A DNA stretch of 64,000 nucleotides from contig KK106985.1 in assembly GCA_000611775.1 (NCBI GenBank), positions 2,518,527-2,582,526 on the forward strand. The letters run 5' to 3'. Both the position numbers and the translations under genes were made by a program. The first letter of the stretch is position 1, and every line of letters begins with the position of its first letter. This DNA is from Umbilicaria muhlenbergii (lineage: Eukaryota; Ascomycota; Lecanoromycetes; Umbilicariales; Umbilicariaceae). This document shows, piece by piece, positions 47,301 through 58,857 of this stretch. The notes under the pieces were generated by a model. That model was given only the letters and a program-made list of their open reading frames with translations. It was not told the DNA's origin and ran no database searches.

Positions 47301-50218
47301 ATGATGCATAAGAGATGTTATTAAAGACTATGAAACTCTTCTTCAGATGATTTTTTAAATAAGCTTTAATTAACTGCAACTGCTTCAGTGACATGCTGTA
47401 CAAAGAGCTTGAGGTCAGGTTATTTTCATCTTTCAAGATGATATCATGATTCACTTTTTTCTTATGTAGCAGCAGCTGATCTGATGTCATTTTGCTGAAA
47501 ACCTCTGTAAACTCTTAATACTGATGAGGTAATTTTTTCTTTATTTTTTAATTCAGCTCTGCTTCATTCTGCAGCAGCAGACAAGAATTTCTTCAGTTCT
47601 TTATTAAGTGATTAACCTCATGAATGTTAATGACATTAATAATCACCTCTTTTCTTTTAACATTGCATAGAAAGTTTCCTGTTTTCAGAAATGTGATATT
47701 CACTTCTTGATAAAAAGGAGGTTCATGATCCTTTAATTTCTTTATGTTTAATGAACTTTGACCTTCATTCATTGAATTACTTATGTGATTCATTGAATCT
47801 TCTTTTTCATTCAATTGTTTTTTCATCTCATTGATGTTGATCTGCTGCTGAGCTCTTCATGTTTTTGGTTGTGTTCACAATTGTAGGATTAACTTTTTAA
47901 GAGATTTAATGAGTCTTTTCTTTCATTCATTTAACTTCATCAGATGTTCAGTATCCTCAGGGTCAGTTTTGTTAAATGTCATTATGATTTCATCTCTTTC
48001 TGCTCTTCTTAAAATCTGAGTTGATGTTGCTGCCTCATGCAAGTGATCTTGATGATCAACATCTGCTTAATGTTTTGATTTGACTTCTGATAATTGTAAT
48101 TCTCATCTTAACATCATTAAGTTCTTGCTTGCCTGATATTGAGCCTCCTCAGGTCAAATCAGCTTTTGATTGAAATAATCAATGAAGATTTAAGTCTTTT
48201 TAAATCATTTTCTCTTGATCAAAACATCATGCCTGCTGGTATCACAAAACAAGAAGTGAGTAGGGATTCATCTTTCATTAATCATTAAATTTGCTGTAAA
48301 TGCTCTGAAGATCATCTTAACATTTTAATTATTATATATTATTAAGAGAACTGACCTTTGTGCTGTCCTGATGTATAACTGCAGATGCTTTTCCACAAAT
48401 TTAAAGTGCTTCTTGTGAATGAAAGCTTTCTCAGCAGCACTGATGTTTAATAGAGCTGCTACTCTCATGATTAAACTGTTAACTGCAAGTCAACAATCTC
48501 AGGTTAATGATGATTTTCTCAGAATGTTTAATATTTTCATCTTGTTTATCTTTGCTCCTTCTGTTGACTCTAGAGTGAAGACTTCACTTAAAGTAATTCA
48601 TTTTTTAAATCTGAATGATCAGAGTTTACAGCTTTTGCCTCAGCTTTCTTTAACTTATCAGGATAATCCCTCATCAGGTGTTCTTTCTTATTGCAGATGT
48701 AATAAATTATGTTAATCAACATTAACTTGATTGCTTCTCATGTGATGACAGTGATTGTGGTGATTATCTTCTTTTTAAATTTAAAAGTTGATTACTTCCT
48801 CTGCAGCTCTTACTGATTCTTTCATTTCTTAATTCTCTCATCAGTCTTAATAAGATCTCTCATGAACTGTTGAGCCTTTTTATAATAAACATCAAATGAC
48901 ATGTCCTCATCAGCAACATAGATTTCCATTTAAATTCAAAGTGAATCATATAACTTGTCATGAATTTTCTCTTTTCACTGATTCATAAGCATCTTTGCTG
49001 AGTTTATCAGTCATAGAAACTCTGACTGAAACATGTTAAAGTTCTTAAGATAAGACATCTTGAACTTCTTCAGTTGCTCTTATGCCTTTAAGTGATGATC
49101 TGAATCCTTGAAGATGTTCTTCAGGCATTAAATAATTTCTTCAACATAAATCTCTCTTCCTGACTGAGCCTTCAATCATGAATAAAGATGTTCAGCAGCC
49201 TTGCTGTTAACTCACATCTTGATGTAAATTATTTTAACATGTTCAGCTTTATCTTGATCTGATTGATTAAATCAATCATCATTGATTCATAACTTGCTCT
49301 TCATCTGGTCATTTCATACTCAGAACATGAGCTTAAGATCATCATTCAAAATTAGTGAATCTGAAAACTTCACTGAACACTTCTTTATTGTGTCACTCAT
49401 GTTTCATTTAAGTGTGCTTTCTCTTGACCGCTCTGCTTCAGGGTTGTTAAGTTGTCAGGTTAACTTCAACACATTCTGTTTTAATTCTTGTTTCTCAGTT
49501 GTTAACTTTTTTATTTAAAAGTCTTTTTAATTGTTCTGTTCTTCTAGATTCTTAATCAGTGCCTTGTATGAATCTCTTTGATTTAGTGCCTTCAACATTA
49601 AACAGCAGGTGTTCTTTGAATCATGTGTTACTTTCTTTGAATCATGTGTTACTCATCACTGTAAGTTTTCAGAGATCACCTCACCTCAAGAGTTCACCTT
49701 CATGATGTTTATTATTTTCAATCTCTCATGATCATCTGACTGTTCTTCAGTCAAGGATAATTTTTCAGATTGAGAAGAAATCTCTTTCTCTTAATATGAT
49801 TTAATCATGATTTCTTCAATGCTTCAGACATCTACTCTTAATGCTGAGATTATTTAATTCAGAACCTTGCTCTTTCAACTGCCTTTACTGCAGTTGTCTG
49901 TGTTTACAAATAAATCTTTAAGGGTGCTTACATGTTGCAGAACTTTCTGTTTATTATAATTACTTCTCATAATTACTTATCACTGTGACAGAGTACTTCT
50001 TGATCATTCATTACTTACTTCTCACAGGACTTGAGAATTGATTATTAATAATTAATTAATAAATTTAAGATGTTCTAAAAACCTCCTGATCACTTGATAA
50101 ACTGTGAGTTGAGACATTTGATGATGTCAAGGAAGAATTTTTTCATCAATATACATGTTTGTCTCAGCTGATATTCTGTCACCTTCAGAGGTTAAAAAGA
50201 GTGTAGGTACTTTTTTAA

Positions 50219-50425
50219 TGTTATGATTAATTATTTCACTTCATAAGTAGGCCTAGAATCATTGCAAGAAGTGAGTTATTTAAATTTAAAAAAGTACAAA
50301 GAAGGAAGCAGTCTTGTGAGTGTGATCATGACATAAATGTCAAGGTATCAAGACACACTAATCTTAATTTAATTTAACATCAGGTAATTCAATATCCGTC
50401 AGTGTCAATTGATCATGTCATAACA
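50219..50425 (-). repeat. LTR of chromovirus F (5' LTR)
   Basis: TGTTATGATTAATTATTTCA to TGATCATGTCATAACA, pairing with 44177-44383. The copia sequence resumes directly after the target duplication at 50430. Confidence 0.9.
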
Positions 50426-52290
50426 AAGATCACTCAGTGTTTCAAACAGAAGTCAACACTACTTATACAAAATGAGATCAAGATGATAAAAAGCAGCTGA
50501 AGTGTTTATGTGAATATAAGTACTGATGATTCACATGTTACTACCTGAACTCAAAAGTGGAAAAACCAGTGAACTGAAAGCCAAAACAGGATGTTCAATA
50601 GAAGATCAACAAAAAGCTTAAAAACATCTCTCTCAAGCAAAGAATAAAGAATTTTATTAATTAATTCAACATTCAAAAACAGCAAGATGAAGGAAAGCTG
50701 AAGTTTATAAACTCAGTCAACATAAAAGTTATTAAACTAAATGATATCTTCACCTTCACTGTCATCAGCTCAAATTATATGAGGAAAGTGAATTCACCTC
50801 TTAAGACTTCATGAATATTGAACTTCAGATCTGATTCACACATCTGTAATAATATGATGAAAGATCAGTTTATCACAAAAAGAACTGCACACAAAGATGA
50901 CATAATCACATCAGGCACTTATATGCAAATTAAGGGCTATGAAGAACTGTGAATTAATATTGTAACAAGCAACAAACCTGACACAATTTTGCTACAAGAT
51001 GTGATTTACATCTTGAATTATCTTATCAATCTGATTTCCCTACATAAAGCAGAAGTTAAGGGGGTGAACTAAGAATTACAATAAAAACAACTTACTCAAA
51101 ATGACAAGTGCATCACTAATGTGAAAAGTCATGAAGGTCATTATTTGCTAGAAGACAATACTACATCATCAGTAATTAACATTTAAGCACATCACACCAT
51201 CAAAACCACTACTATGCAACAATGACATAACATACTGAGTCATACATCAGCTGAATTTATCAAGCACTTGAAGAATTCAGCTGAGGAAATGAAAATTGCA
51301 GATAAGAAAGAGATTTCTGCATTAAAAACTCATGAGTGTGAGATCTGTGCTTTATCAAAAGCACATCACATAATTTTCAGAAATCTGAACAAATCAGAAC
51401 CTTTTACATGATCATTTCAACACATATCCTTTGATCTTATGCACTTTGATGTTGCATACAACAGTCATCAATGAGTGTCACATCTGACTTGTGACTACAT
51501 CAATTTCAACATGATCTACACACATCATCTTAAGAGTGATGCACTGCAAATTCTGCTGAACAGTCTAGCACTCATCAAGAAGAGGTATAATCAAGAGGTT
51601 ATTTTCATATGCACAAATGAAGAGAAAGCCCTTGATTATGCTTTTCAGAATGAATTAACTGCTCAAGACATTACCTTTGAGACATCTTCACCAGATACAT
51701 CAGCACAAAATAATCATGCAGAATGAAAAGAAGATGTACTGACAGTTAAAACTCACACTATATGCATTGTTGCTAACATACCTCAGTATATGTGGTCAGA
51801 ATGTATGTGTGCAGCAGTATATATTATTAACTGAACACTGATGAAGAAACATAACTGAAAGACTTCATATGAAAAAGTCATCACTCTGAAATTACACATT
51901 GATTATTTAAAAGCATATAAATGCAAGGCCTACTCCCTTATCAAGCATATTTCAAAGAAGGCAAAGCTGATGAAATGAGCTCATATCAGTTATCTTATAA
52001 GTTATAACTCAACAAATATCTTTCAGATTTGAATTCTCAGTCAATGAAAGATTATATAAATCAGAGATGTCATATTTGATGAGATGTCATTCTACAACTC
52101 ACAAGAACTGAATCTCTGACAATTAATTGCAGAGCTTATGATGAAAACTTCTTTAAACATATCAAGACTGATAATGAAAAACTGAATAACTGAACAGAAT
52201 TCTGAACAGGATTTTAAACAGAATTCTGAACAAAATTCTGAACAAAACTTAAAAGATGCAGTCTCTTCAAAAGAAAAAAAAAGAAGCAGT

Positions 52291-53232
52291 CATCCACAAC
52301 TTGACAGCTTGCTCAAAAATAAGGTTTTAGTTAATAGTACTTTATGCGCTCAGAGCACTCTCTGAGCAGTAAATGAGCTTATACAAATCTTACACTTTAA
52401 ATAACTATTATACCTTCATGAATAATAAAAAACTTTTTATTGAAAAGTTTTAGATCTCTTTATTCTGTACACTTTACAAACTAAAGATCTCTTCATAAGT
52501 TTTAATTTGCAATAGTTATGAATTAAAAAACTTTTAACTAATTATAAATATATTAGCATATTGAATAACTATTGCGCTTTTATACTTATAATATAACTTT
52601 CAGTTTATAAGTTGTAGAGAAGAAACTATTAAACAGTTTTATAACTTAAAGTTTTCTTATAACTGTTGTTGTTAAAAAGTTACAATGATTTCAAACTTTC
52701 AGTGATGAAAATCACAACATGTCAGGGCCACCATATAATAGTATGACAGTACGACAAGTACGACACTATAGTACGACATTATATAGACATGATGACTCAG
52801 CGCCTAGTGCCTTGGCATCAAGTAAAACTCTTCACAAGGAGGTTCAGAAACCTGCTTCCTCAGTGATCAGTTTTGTGACTGAATAGAAGACATATAATTA
52901 TTGCATTAACTTATCATGACTATATTGCTTATGACACTTTGTTCAAACATCATTATGACACTCTGTCATACATCCTGCCTCTTACATACTGATCACTCAG
53001 TACCTTCAGGTGAATGATCATGTCAGAAGCAAATAAGACATGATAACAAAACAATTGTTTTAATAATTGTTTTTTTATCACCAAATTTTGATGTTCTGCT
53101 CAAGATTTAAGGTTGAGCTCAAAGCGCTCAGAGGATGCTAAGAGCGGCTGTTAGCTGAGACATGAGATCAGAAGCTCAGAGCGCTCAAAGTGTTAAAAAT
53201 TAACTCAGAGCTAACTTGCTAAATTGCTGATG
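52291..53232 (+). mobile_element. Palindromic TIR element D, copy 3, interrupted
   Basis: The left part (52291-52719) matches D copy 2 almost base for base from CATCCACAACTTGACAGC onward. The right part (53049-53232) matches its end through GCTGAGACATGAGATCAGAA to TTGCTGATG. Between them lies a solo LTR of family A, and about 500 bp of the D middle is missing. It sits inside copia E, so D moved after E arrived. Confidence 0.82.
52720..53048 (+). repeat. Solo LTR of family A inside element D
   Basis: It starts TGTCAGGGCCACCATATAAT and ends AGACATGATAACA. It keeps several CpG sites (GTACGAC repeated) and GGG/CCC words that are lost in the other A copies, so it is the best preserved A LTR in the window. 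The flanking five bases, CAACA and AAACA, are not identical, consistent with the deletion of D sequence at this point. Confidence 0.8.
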
Positions 53233-55196
53233 ATTTAATCATCTATTGACTTCAGATTCATTAATCAGTACTTTAACTCCTTCCTCAACAGATAATTCAG
53301 ATACAATAGTACTGAAGATAATAATATTACTTAATTTACCTCAACAAAAAGCAGCAAAAGCAGGAGAAATTTTTATTAATTTAAATACTGAAAACATTCT
53401 GTCTGAGAAAATGAAATGCAATAAATGCTGCAAAGCCTACACTGCTCAACTGCAGACAGTACATCAACAAATTTTCATCTTTCACACATCATTCTCAGCT
53501 TTCTCAAGTGCCTTAATGTACTGTGACGCTACAACAAAGCCTGCATCAGTATCAGCAACACTGTTGTCAGCAGTATCATTACACAGAGACAACATACCTA
53601 TCAAATCAAATGAATATAAGAAGATGCTTAAACACCCTCATGCAGCAAGCTTTATTCAAGTCATAAGTATAAAAATTAACACCTTACAGTTAAAGCAGTC
53701 ATGGCAAGAAGTCTCTCTGAAATATGCATGCACAGTCAGTAAAACACTTATATCTACAAGATGAGTATTCAAGTATAAGTTTAATGATTAAGACTATTTC
53801 ATCAAATACAAGACATGATTAGTTGCAAGAGAAGACTTACAGAAGACTCTGATAAACACATATACAATCACATTAACTGCTAGAATTTTTCATGTCATTA
53901 TAATAATTACAGCAGCTTTTGACTTAAAGACACAGCAATATGATGCTGTCAATGCCTTTGTTAATAATTTAATAAATAAGGCAACTTATTGCAATCTGTC
54001 AGAAGGATGAAAAAAACATCAGAAGATTATTCTTCTTCTTCTTCATGAATTATATGAACTGAAGCAGTCTTCAGCTCTATGATACAAACACCTCACTGAA
54101 ACATTATTGAAGCTAGAATTAGAATCAGTTTCAGATGCTGAATGCATGTATATAAATCAATACATGCTTATCTTCTTTTATGTGAATGATATTGCTGTTA
54201 TCTACAATAGGAAATTCACTCTTCAAGTTAATGAGTTTGAAAGGAGACTTTTCAATGCTTATAAAATAAGACTTCTTAATGAAGTTCAATGATTTCTAGG
54301 TATTCAAATTATTAGAAATAAAAATACTCATCATCTTTGACTGTCACAGTCCTCCTACATCAACAAGCTGCTGACAAAATTCAAAATCTCAATGAACGAA
54401 AGATGAGTGAAAACATCACTGTTTATTGAGGAAATTCAAAAGGCCAAAACAGAAGCAAACACTCAGGACATATATACATATCAATAATATGTGAAATTCA
54501 TCAATTTTGCTGCAGTGATAACATGAGCAGACATTACATATGCAGTATTCATTCTGTTTACTCATCTCATTAATTCATTCAGAAGGTATATGAAGCTTGC
54601 AGTTCAGATGCTTAAATATCTCAGATTCATGAAGCACTACATCATTCAAGTAAATTCTAATGATAGCACTCACAATATATTCATTGCAAGCAGTGATGCC
54701 TCATTCAGAAATGATCTGAACACTCAGCAAAGCACACAGGGATATGCCTTTACCTTATTCAGAGTTATCATTGATTGAAAAGCCACTAAACAGTGAACTG
54801 TCATCATTAGCACTATGAAAGCAGAACTACTGATCTTATTTAAAGCAAGCAAGGAAACCTGATGATGAACAAGATTTTTTAAGTCAATTGACTTTGATAT
54901 TAAACATGCTACATCAATTGAATGTGATAATCAGCAGACAATATGACTGCTGTTATCAGATCACTCATGATTCACTATCAAGCTTAAACATATTAACATT
55001 CATCATCATTGACTTAGGCAAGAGGTGCAACAAAAATGAATACAAGTTCACTGAACATCATCTGCTAAGATGATAGCTGACAGATTCATGAAAGCTCTAT
55101 TAATTTAAAGACACACTGAGTTTGTTAAGATGATAAAACTGATCAACCTCAGCAAGTCAAGTTATCATACTGCTCATGCAGATGATGAAGGGGGTG

Positions 55197-55420
55197 TGTT
55201 AAATTAAAAGGCATTTTGAAGGCTCAGAAGTGTTATGAACTTGATTAATTAAAATTTAAAGTGATTAACGCATTCAGAGTTTTTCACTGAATAAATACTT
55301 CATAGATAGAATAGAATAGACAAGCAAGAACAAGAATAATATGAGCATTTAAACTCATTAATAATTCACATTCTTCAATGTATGCTTCTAGATTGATCCT
55401 CTGACCTTCTCAATTTAATA
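55197..55420 (+). repeat. 3' LTR of copia E
   Basis: The repeat begins TGTTAAATTAAAAGGCATTT just after the purine tract and ends CAATTTAATA. It is the same length as the left LTR; differences are mainly C/T or G/A. Confidence 0.9.
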
Positions 55421-55745
55421 CTTCATGAGCAGGTAAGTTTCTCATCACTGATGTTTTAATGAGACTGCTGATTTCATTTTTATTACAGTTTACATTCTGC
55501 ATCATTGATGTTCTGATGAGATCATCATCTTCAGTATTCATCATATCAGTAGATCCCTCACTGCTGATGTTTCAGTGATATCATTAATTTCATTTTCATT
55601 ATAATTTGCATTCTGCATCACTGATGTTCTGATGAGACTGCTGTCTTTAATATTCATCATACTGATAAATTCATTGTGACAGGTATAACATTCTTTTGTT
55701 ATAACTCCTGTCATACTGAGCGTCTTGACTGCAGTTCATCACAGC
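55421..55745 (-). repeat. Tandem array T, segment 3
   Basis: The same words as segment 2 (CACTGATGTTTTAATGAGAC, CATCATCTTCAGTATTCATC) continue directly from the target duplication of copia E. This shows that E landed inside the array. The array ends near the CTGCAGTTCATCACAG word. Confidence 0.8.
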
Positions 55746-56635
55746 AAGCATGTATAAATTCTTTTATACTGACTTATAATCTTTACTTCTCAAGTGAAAG
55801 GACTGTCACATTATTTCAGTAGCAGTTAAGGTACTGACAGTCTTCAGCAGTTCATAATCAGGCTGTTTATATCATATCAGGTCTCAGTATTTAGCAGCTT
55901 CTTACTGTAATATGTAACTGATAATCAGTGCAATTGACCGTCAATCTTAAAGTGTTACATCAATATTCTATCAATTGTGAATTCAGAGGCGTTCATTTCA
56001 ACCCTCATGAGTTTATTTTCATCAAAATAGCACAGTAATGAAGCACTCATGAAGGTCTTCTTTAAAGCTTTAAAAACTTTCAATGCAGCTTCTAAAGGTG
56101 AAAAAGAGGCAGGTATAATGTTTTCTTGTTATAACTTTTTTTTAACTTGTGAACTGCATGCTGAGTAACTTGTGTTAAATCTTTACAATGAGATTAAGCT
56201 GCTCTGCTTTCCTTTTATGTCTTGATGAGGAGCAGTCTGTTGAGAAGAAGAGAAATATCATTAATGACAGATAAAAAGATGAGCTGAAGGTTGATTGTGA
56301 ATTATTTATTCATATTAATTGTAATCATGACTGCTGTTGATCATCCTGTTGTACAGTCATTCATTCAATGACTGATAACTTTACATTTGATACAGAGGTC
56401 TGCTGCCTTTTGTGCATTTACTTTCTTCCTTGAAATGAAGTCTTCTTGTCAGCATGAGGAAGTCATGAGTGTTTATGTCATCATCATCATAATTGTTTCT
56501 TCAGTGATTAATAAGTGATTGAGATTCTGACTCTGATTACAGTCACTTTCACAGCTGACTTGAGTGAATTGAGTGCAGGTTGTTTATTGTTCAATGAGAG
56601 ATTCTTTTCTGTCATAGTATGACATTCATGTTTAT

Positions 56636-57502
56636 GCTGCACCATGGGTTGGGTTTTACCCAGTGGGTTTGGGTTTGGGTTGGGTTTGGGTTGGGTTTTG
56701 AGGTGGGTTATACATGTCAAAACCCAACTCAGAAAAAAACCAACCCATTTAACCCAAACTCAGAAAATTCTGGGTTAACCCAGTACATACAAATAGTTAT
56801 GGTAGTCTTTATGGTAGTCAAACAAGTCAGTTCAAAAGGTGCCTTCTCAAGTCATTTTCAAGGCTATTTTTTGAGGCCGTCATCAAAGCCATTTTGGAAG
56901 CTGTTTTGAAAGCCGTTTTGAAAGCCGTTTTTTGAGGCCGTCGTTGAAGCCGTTTTGAAAGCCATTATGGAAGCCGTTTTTCAAGGCCGTTTTTCGAGGC
57001 CGTTTTTTGAGGCCGTCGTTGAAGCCGTTTTGGAAGCCATATTGGAAGCCGTTTTTTGAGGCCGTTATTCGAGGCCGTTTTTCGAGGCCGTTTTTCGAGG
57101 CCATCGTTGAAGCCGTTTTGAAAGCCATTTTGGAAGCCGTTTTTCGAGGCCGTTTTTCGAGGCCGTCGTTGAAGCCGTTTTGGAAGCAATTTTTTGAGGC
57201 CGTCGTTGAAGCCGTTTTGGAAGCCATTTTTCATGGCCGTCGTAGAAGCTGTTTTGGAAGCCGTTTTTTGAGGCCGTCGTTGAAGCCATTTTGAAAGTCA
57301 TTTTGAAAGCCGTTTTGAAAGCTGCTTTGAAGGCTGTTTGGATGAGTCATATACGTGAACTTGAACTGGGTAACCCAGTGAAAAACCCAACCCAAACCCA
57401 AAAAAACCCAACCCAGTGTGACCCAACCCAAAAAAAACCCAACCCAGTGTGGGTTGGGTCACAATAGTCAAAACCCAGCCCAAACCCAGCTCATGGTGCA
57501 GC
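56636..57502. mobile_element. Non-autonomous TIR element with GGGTT-rich ends and internal minisatellite
   Basis: The ends are inverted: GCTGCACCATGGGTTGGG on the left, and on the right the complement, reading GCTGCACCATGAGCTGGG inward. Next to both ends are runs of GGGTT/AACCC words. The interior (about 56870-57345) is a GC-rich array of 11-13 bp words of the type GAAGCCGTTTT and GAGGCCGTTTTTC with intact CpG. The flanks ATGTTTAT and GTATTCAT could be an eroded 8 bp target duplication, which would fit a hAT-type element. There is no transposase. The frames in it are only translations of the repeat. Confidence 0.7.
56870..57345. repeat. GC-rich minisatellite, GAAGCCGTTTT / GAGGCCGTTTTTC words
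   Basis: About forty variants of an 11-13 bp unit are tandemly arranged with short-range higher order (GTCGTTGAAGCCGTTTTGGA recurs). CpG is retained throughout, in sharp contrast to the surrounding 45 kb. Confidence 0.85.
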
Positions 57503-58511
57503 GTATTCATGTTGTACTTTTATTTATATCATTAATCTTGCTCTGATGATCCTTTTTAGTGTCTGAGCGGCTTTGAAACAGTTCATGATCAATGATGATG
57601 TCAAAATGTGCTGATATTTCCTGCACTGACTGTCTTGCAACCTGCATCAGATCTCAACGTCATAATTCAGTTAAAACATGATGTGAAAGTCTTGATCATC
57701 AGTGATCTTGAATGAGCATCTCACTGATTTCCTTGTGTGAAGCTGAAAGGAAGTGATAGAGTTCTGATAATCTGTCATATCAGGAGGTGATTGTATCATG
57801 TTTATGAAATTCAACTGCATTAAAAGTGATGATATTTCATTTATCTGTATCTTCATCAGAGGATAGGTTTTTCTTCAGCATCTTCAAAAAGTTGTTATAA
57901 GTGACTTAAATGTGATCATGTTGCTCCTTTGGCTTTCATCAGTCACTCATGACTATTTTCTCAAGGTAGATGCCTGCTCAGATGATGAAATCTCATTTAA
58001 TAGAAAATTACTCTGACATCAGCTCCTGATTCTGATTGATTTCATTCAAGTATTCTTAAAGTTTTTATCTCATGACTTTGACACCTCTTGCATAGAGATG
58101 AGGCTCTCATGACTTTATAAGATGTTGAAAAGAGGAAGGTGTGATGTCTGTTGTAACTTAATGTTGTAATTCATGTGATGAACCTGCATCATTTCTTGAG
58201 TTTATTATAGTTGAAGAATCTTTTTGCAGATGTTGATTAAGCTTTTAAAGCTTTCTTTTATTGTCCTCAAACTCAATTTCTTGTCATATGTGTTGTAATT
58301 ATAATCACTGACGCTTGATGACTTCCTGATTGTGAGCAGTGACTGCCTCAAGATTATTAATGAAGTCATTGAGGTTACCTGCATTGATATGTTCATCATT
58401 GTCATTGATGATGTCAGAAGCAGAGGTGTTGACAGTTAATAATATAAATCTGTTAATTGAAGACTTTGATTCAGCTTAATTGACTGTTTCACTGATCTGA
58501 TGAGATTGAAG

Positions 58512-58857
58512 TGTTGATGTTATCATGTCTTATTTGCTTCTGACATGATCATTCACCTGAAGGTACTGAGTGATCAGTATGTAAAAGACTGATCTATGAT
58601 GTGAAGTCATATAAGTGTTGAATGAAGTGTTGTAGACAATATAATCATGATAAGATTAATGCAGTGATATATGTGTCTTCTATTCAGTGAGAAAAACTGA
58701 TTATTAAAGAAGCAGGTTTTCAAATCTTCTTGTGAAGAGTTTTCACTTGATGTCAAGGTGCTACTCACTGAGTCATCATATAAATGAGTTATAATAATGT
58801 ACTGTCATACTGTCATACTGTTGTACTGTTGTACTATTATATATGATGACTTTGATA
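58512..58857 (-). repeat. LTR of family A (5' LTR of the split element)
   Basis: Plus-strand reading runs TGTTGATGTTATCATGTC to GATGACTTTGATA. It is 346 bp and includes the GTGTCTTCTATTCAGTGAG and CTCACTGAGTCATCATATAA landmarks shared with the copies at 20029, 32034 and 52720. Confidence 0.82.

Larger units (their letters stand above)
44177..50425 (-). mobile_element. Chromovirus F (Ty3/gypsy) inside copia E, broken
   Basis: 6,249 bp with 207 bp LTRs (44177-44383 and 50219-50425) and a 5 bp target duplication, AAGAC on the left and AAGAT on the right. The one difference is a C/T change. Minus-strand parts in order: gag (about 50100-48300), protease region (about 47900-47550), RT (47490-46830, with [11 protein letters not shown] at the catalytic box), RNase H (about 46600-46200), integrase (about 46110-44950) and a chromodomain-like end (about 44700-44520). 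It is younger than copia E because it lies inside it. It retains several open stretches of 60-94 codons but is broken many times. Confidence 0.87.
42929..55420 (+). mobile_element. Ty1/copia element E with nested insertions, broken
   Basis: 224 bp LTRs at 42929-43152 and 55197-55420 with a perfect 5 bp target duplication, CTTCA (42924-42928 and 55421-55425). A GTTATGAGCTTG primer-binding-like site follows the left LTR and a GATGAAGGGGG polypurine tract precedes the right one. Parts in plus order: gag (about 43440-44176, resuming at 50426), protease (about 50740-50900), integrase (about 51180-52000), RT (about 53750-54420) and RNase H (about 54590-55060). Integrase before RT marks Ty1/copia. 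Gypsy F (44177-50425) and palindromic element D copy 3 (52291-53232) are inserted in it. Without them it is about 5.3 kb. Many breaks. Confidence 0.88.
55746..58511 (-). mobile_element. Family A internal region (gag position), broken
   Basis: This lies downstream, on the minus strand, of the LTR at 58512-58857. The segment 58405-58205 ends in SLINICKKILQL and matches 20722-21010 on the other strand. The segment 57856-57671 matches about 21360-21520. I cannot name a domain with confidence; its position suggests gag. A GGGTT-ended TIR element is inserted at 56636-57502. Confidence 0.55.
32034..58857 (-). mobile_element. Family A LTR element, split by nested insertions, broken
   Basis: The LTR at 58512-58857 and a partial LTR at 32034-32312 have the same minus orientation and bracket a series of blocks. 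Removing the nested elements (TIR element 56636-57502, copia E 42929-55420, D copy 2 40000-41124, chromovirus B 33596-39974) leaves about 6 kb. Remaining blocks in minus order: a gag-position ORF remnant (58.4-57.5 kb and 56.6-55.8 kb), a long array of degenerate tandem repeats (55745 down to 33285 with interruptions), three 162 bp tandem units (33150-32701), and a purine tract beside the lower LTR. I see no RT, RNase H or integrase in it, so it looks like a non-autonomous or highly derived LTR element. It is the oldest layer in this part of the window. Confidence 0.6.

Noticed and set aside
56640-56720. Possible telomeric repeat (GGGTTGGGTTTGGG)
   Set aside because: The run is short and irregular, has an inverted partner at 57380-57490 and lies within an interstitial TIR element, so it is an element end and not a telomere.
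56883-57431. Overlapping frames with NGFQNGFNDG-like repeats
   Set aside because: Open only because the underlying 11-13 bp minisatellite lacks stops; several frames on both strands are open at once.
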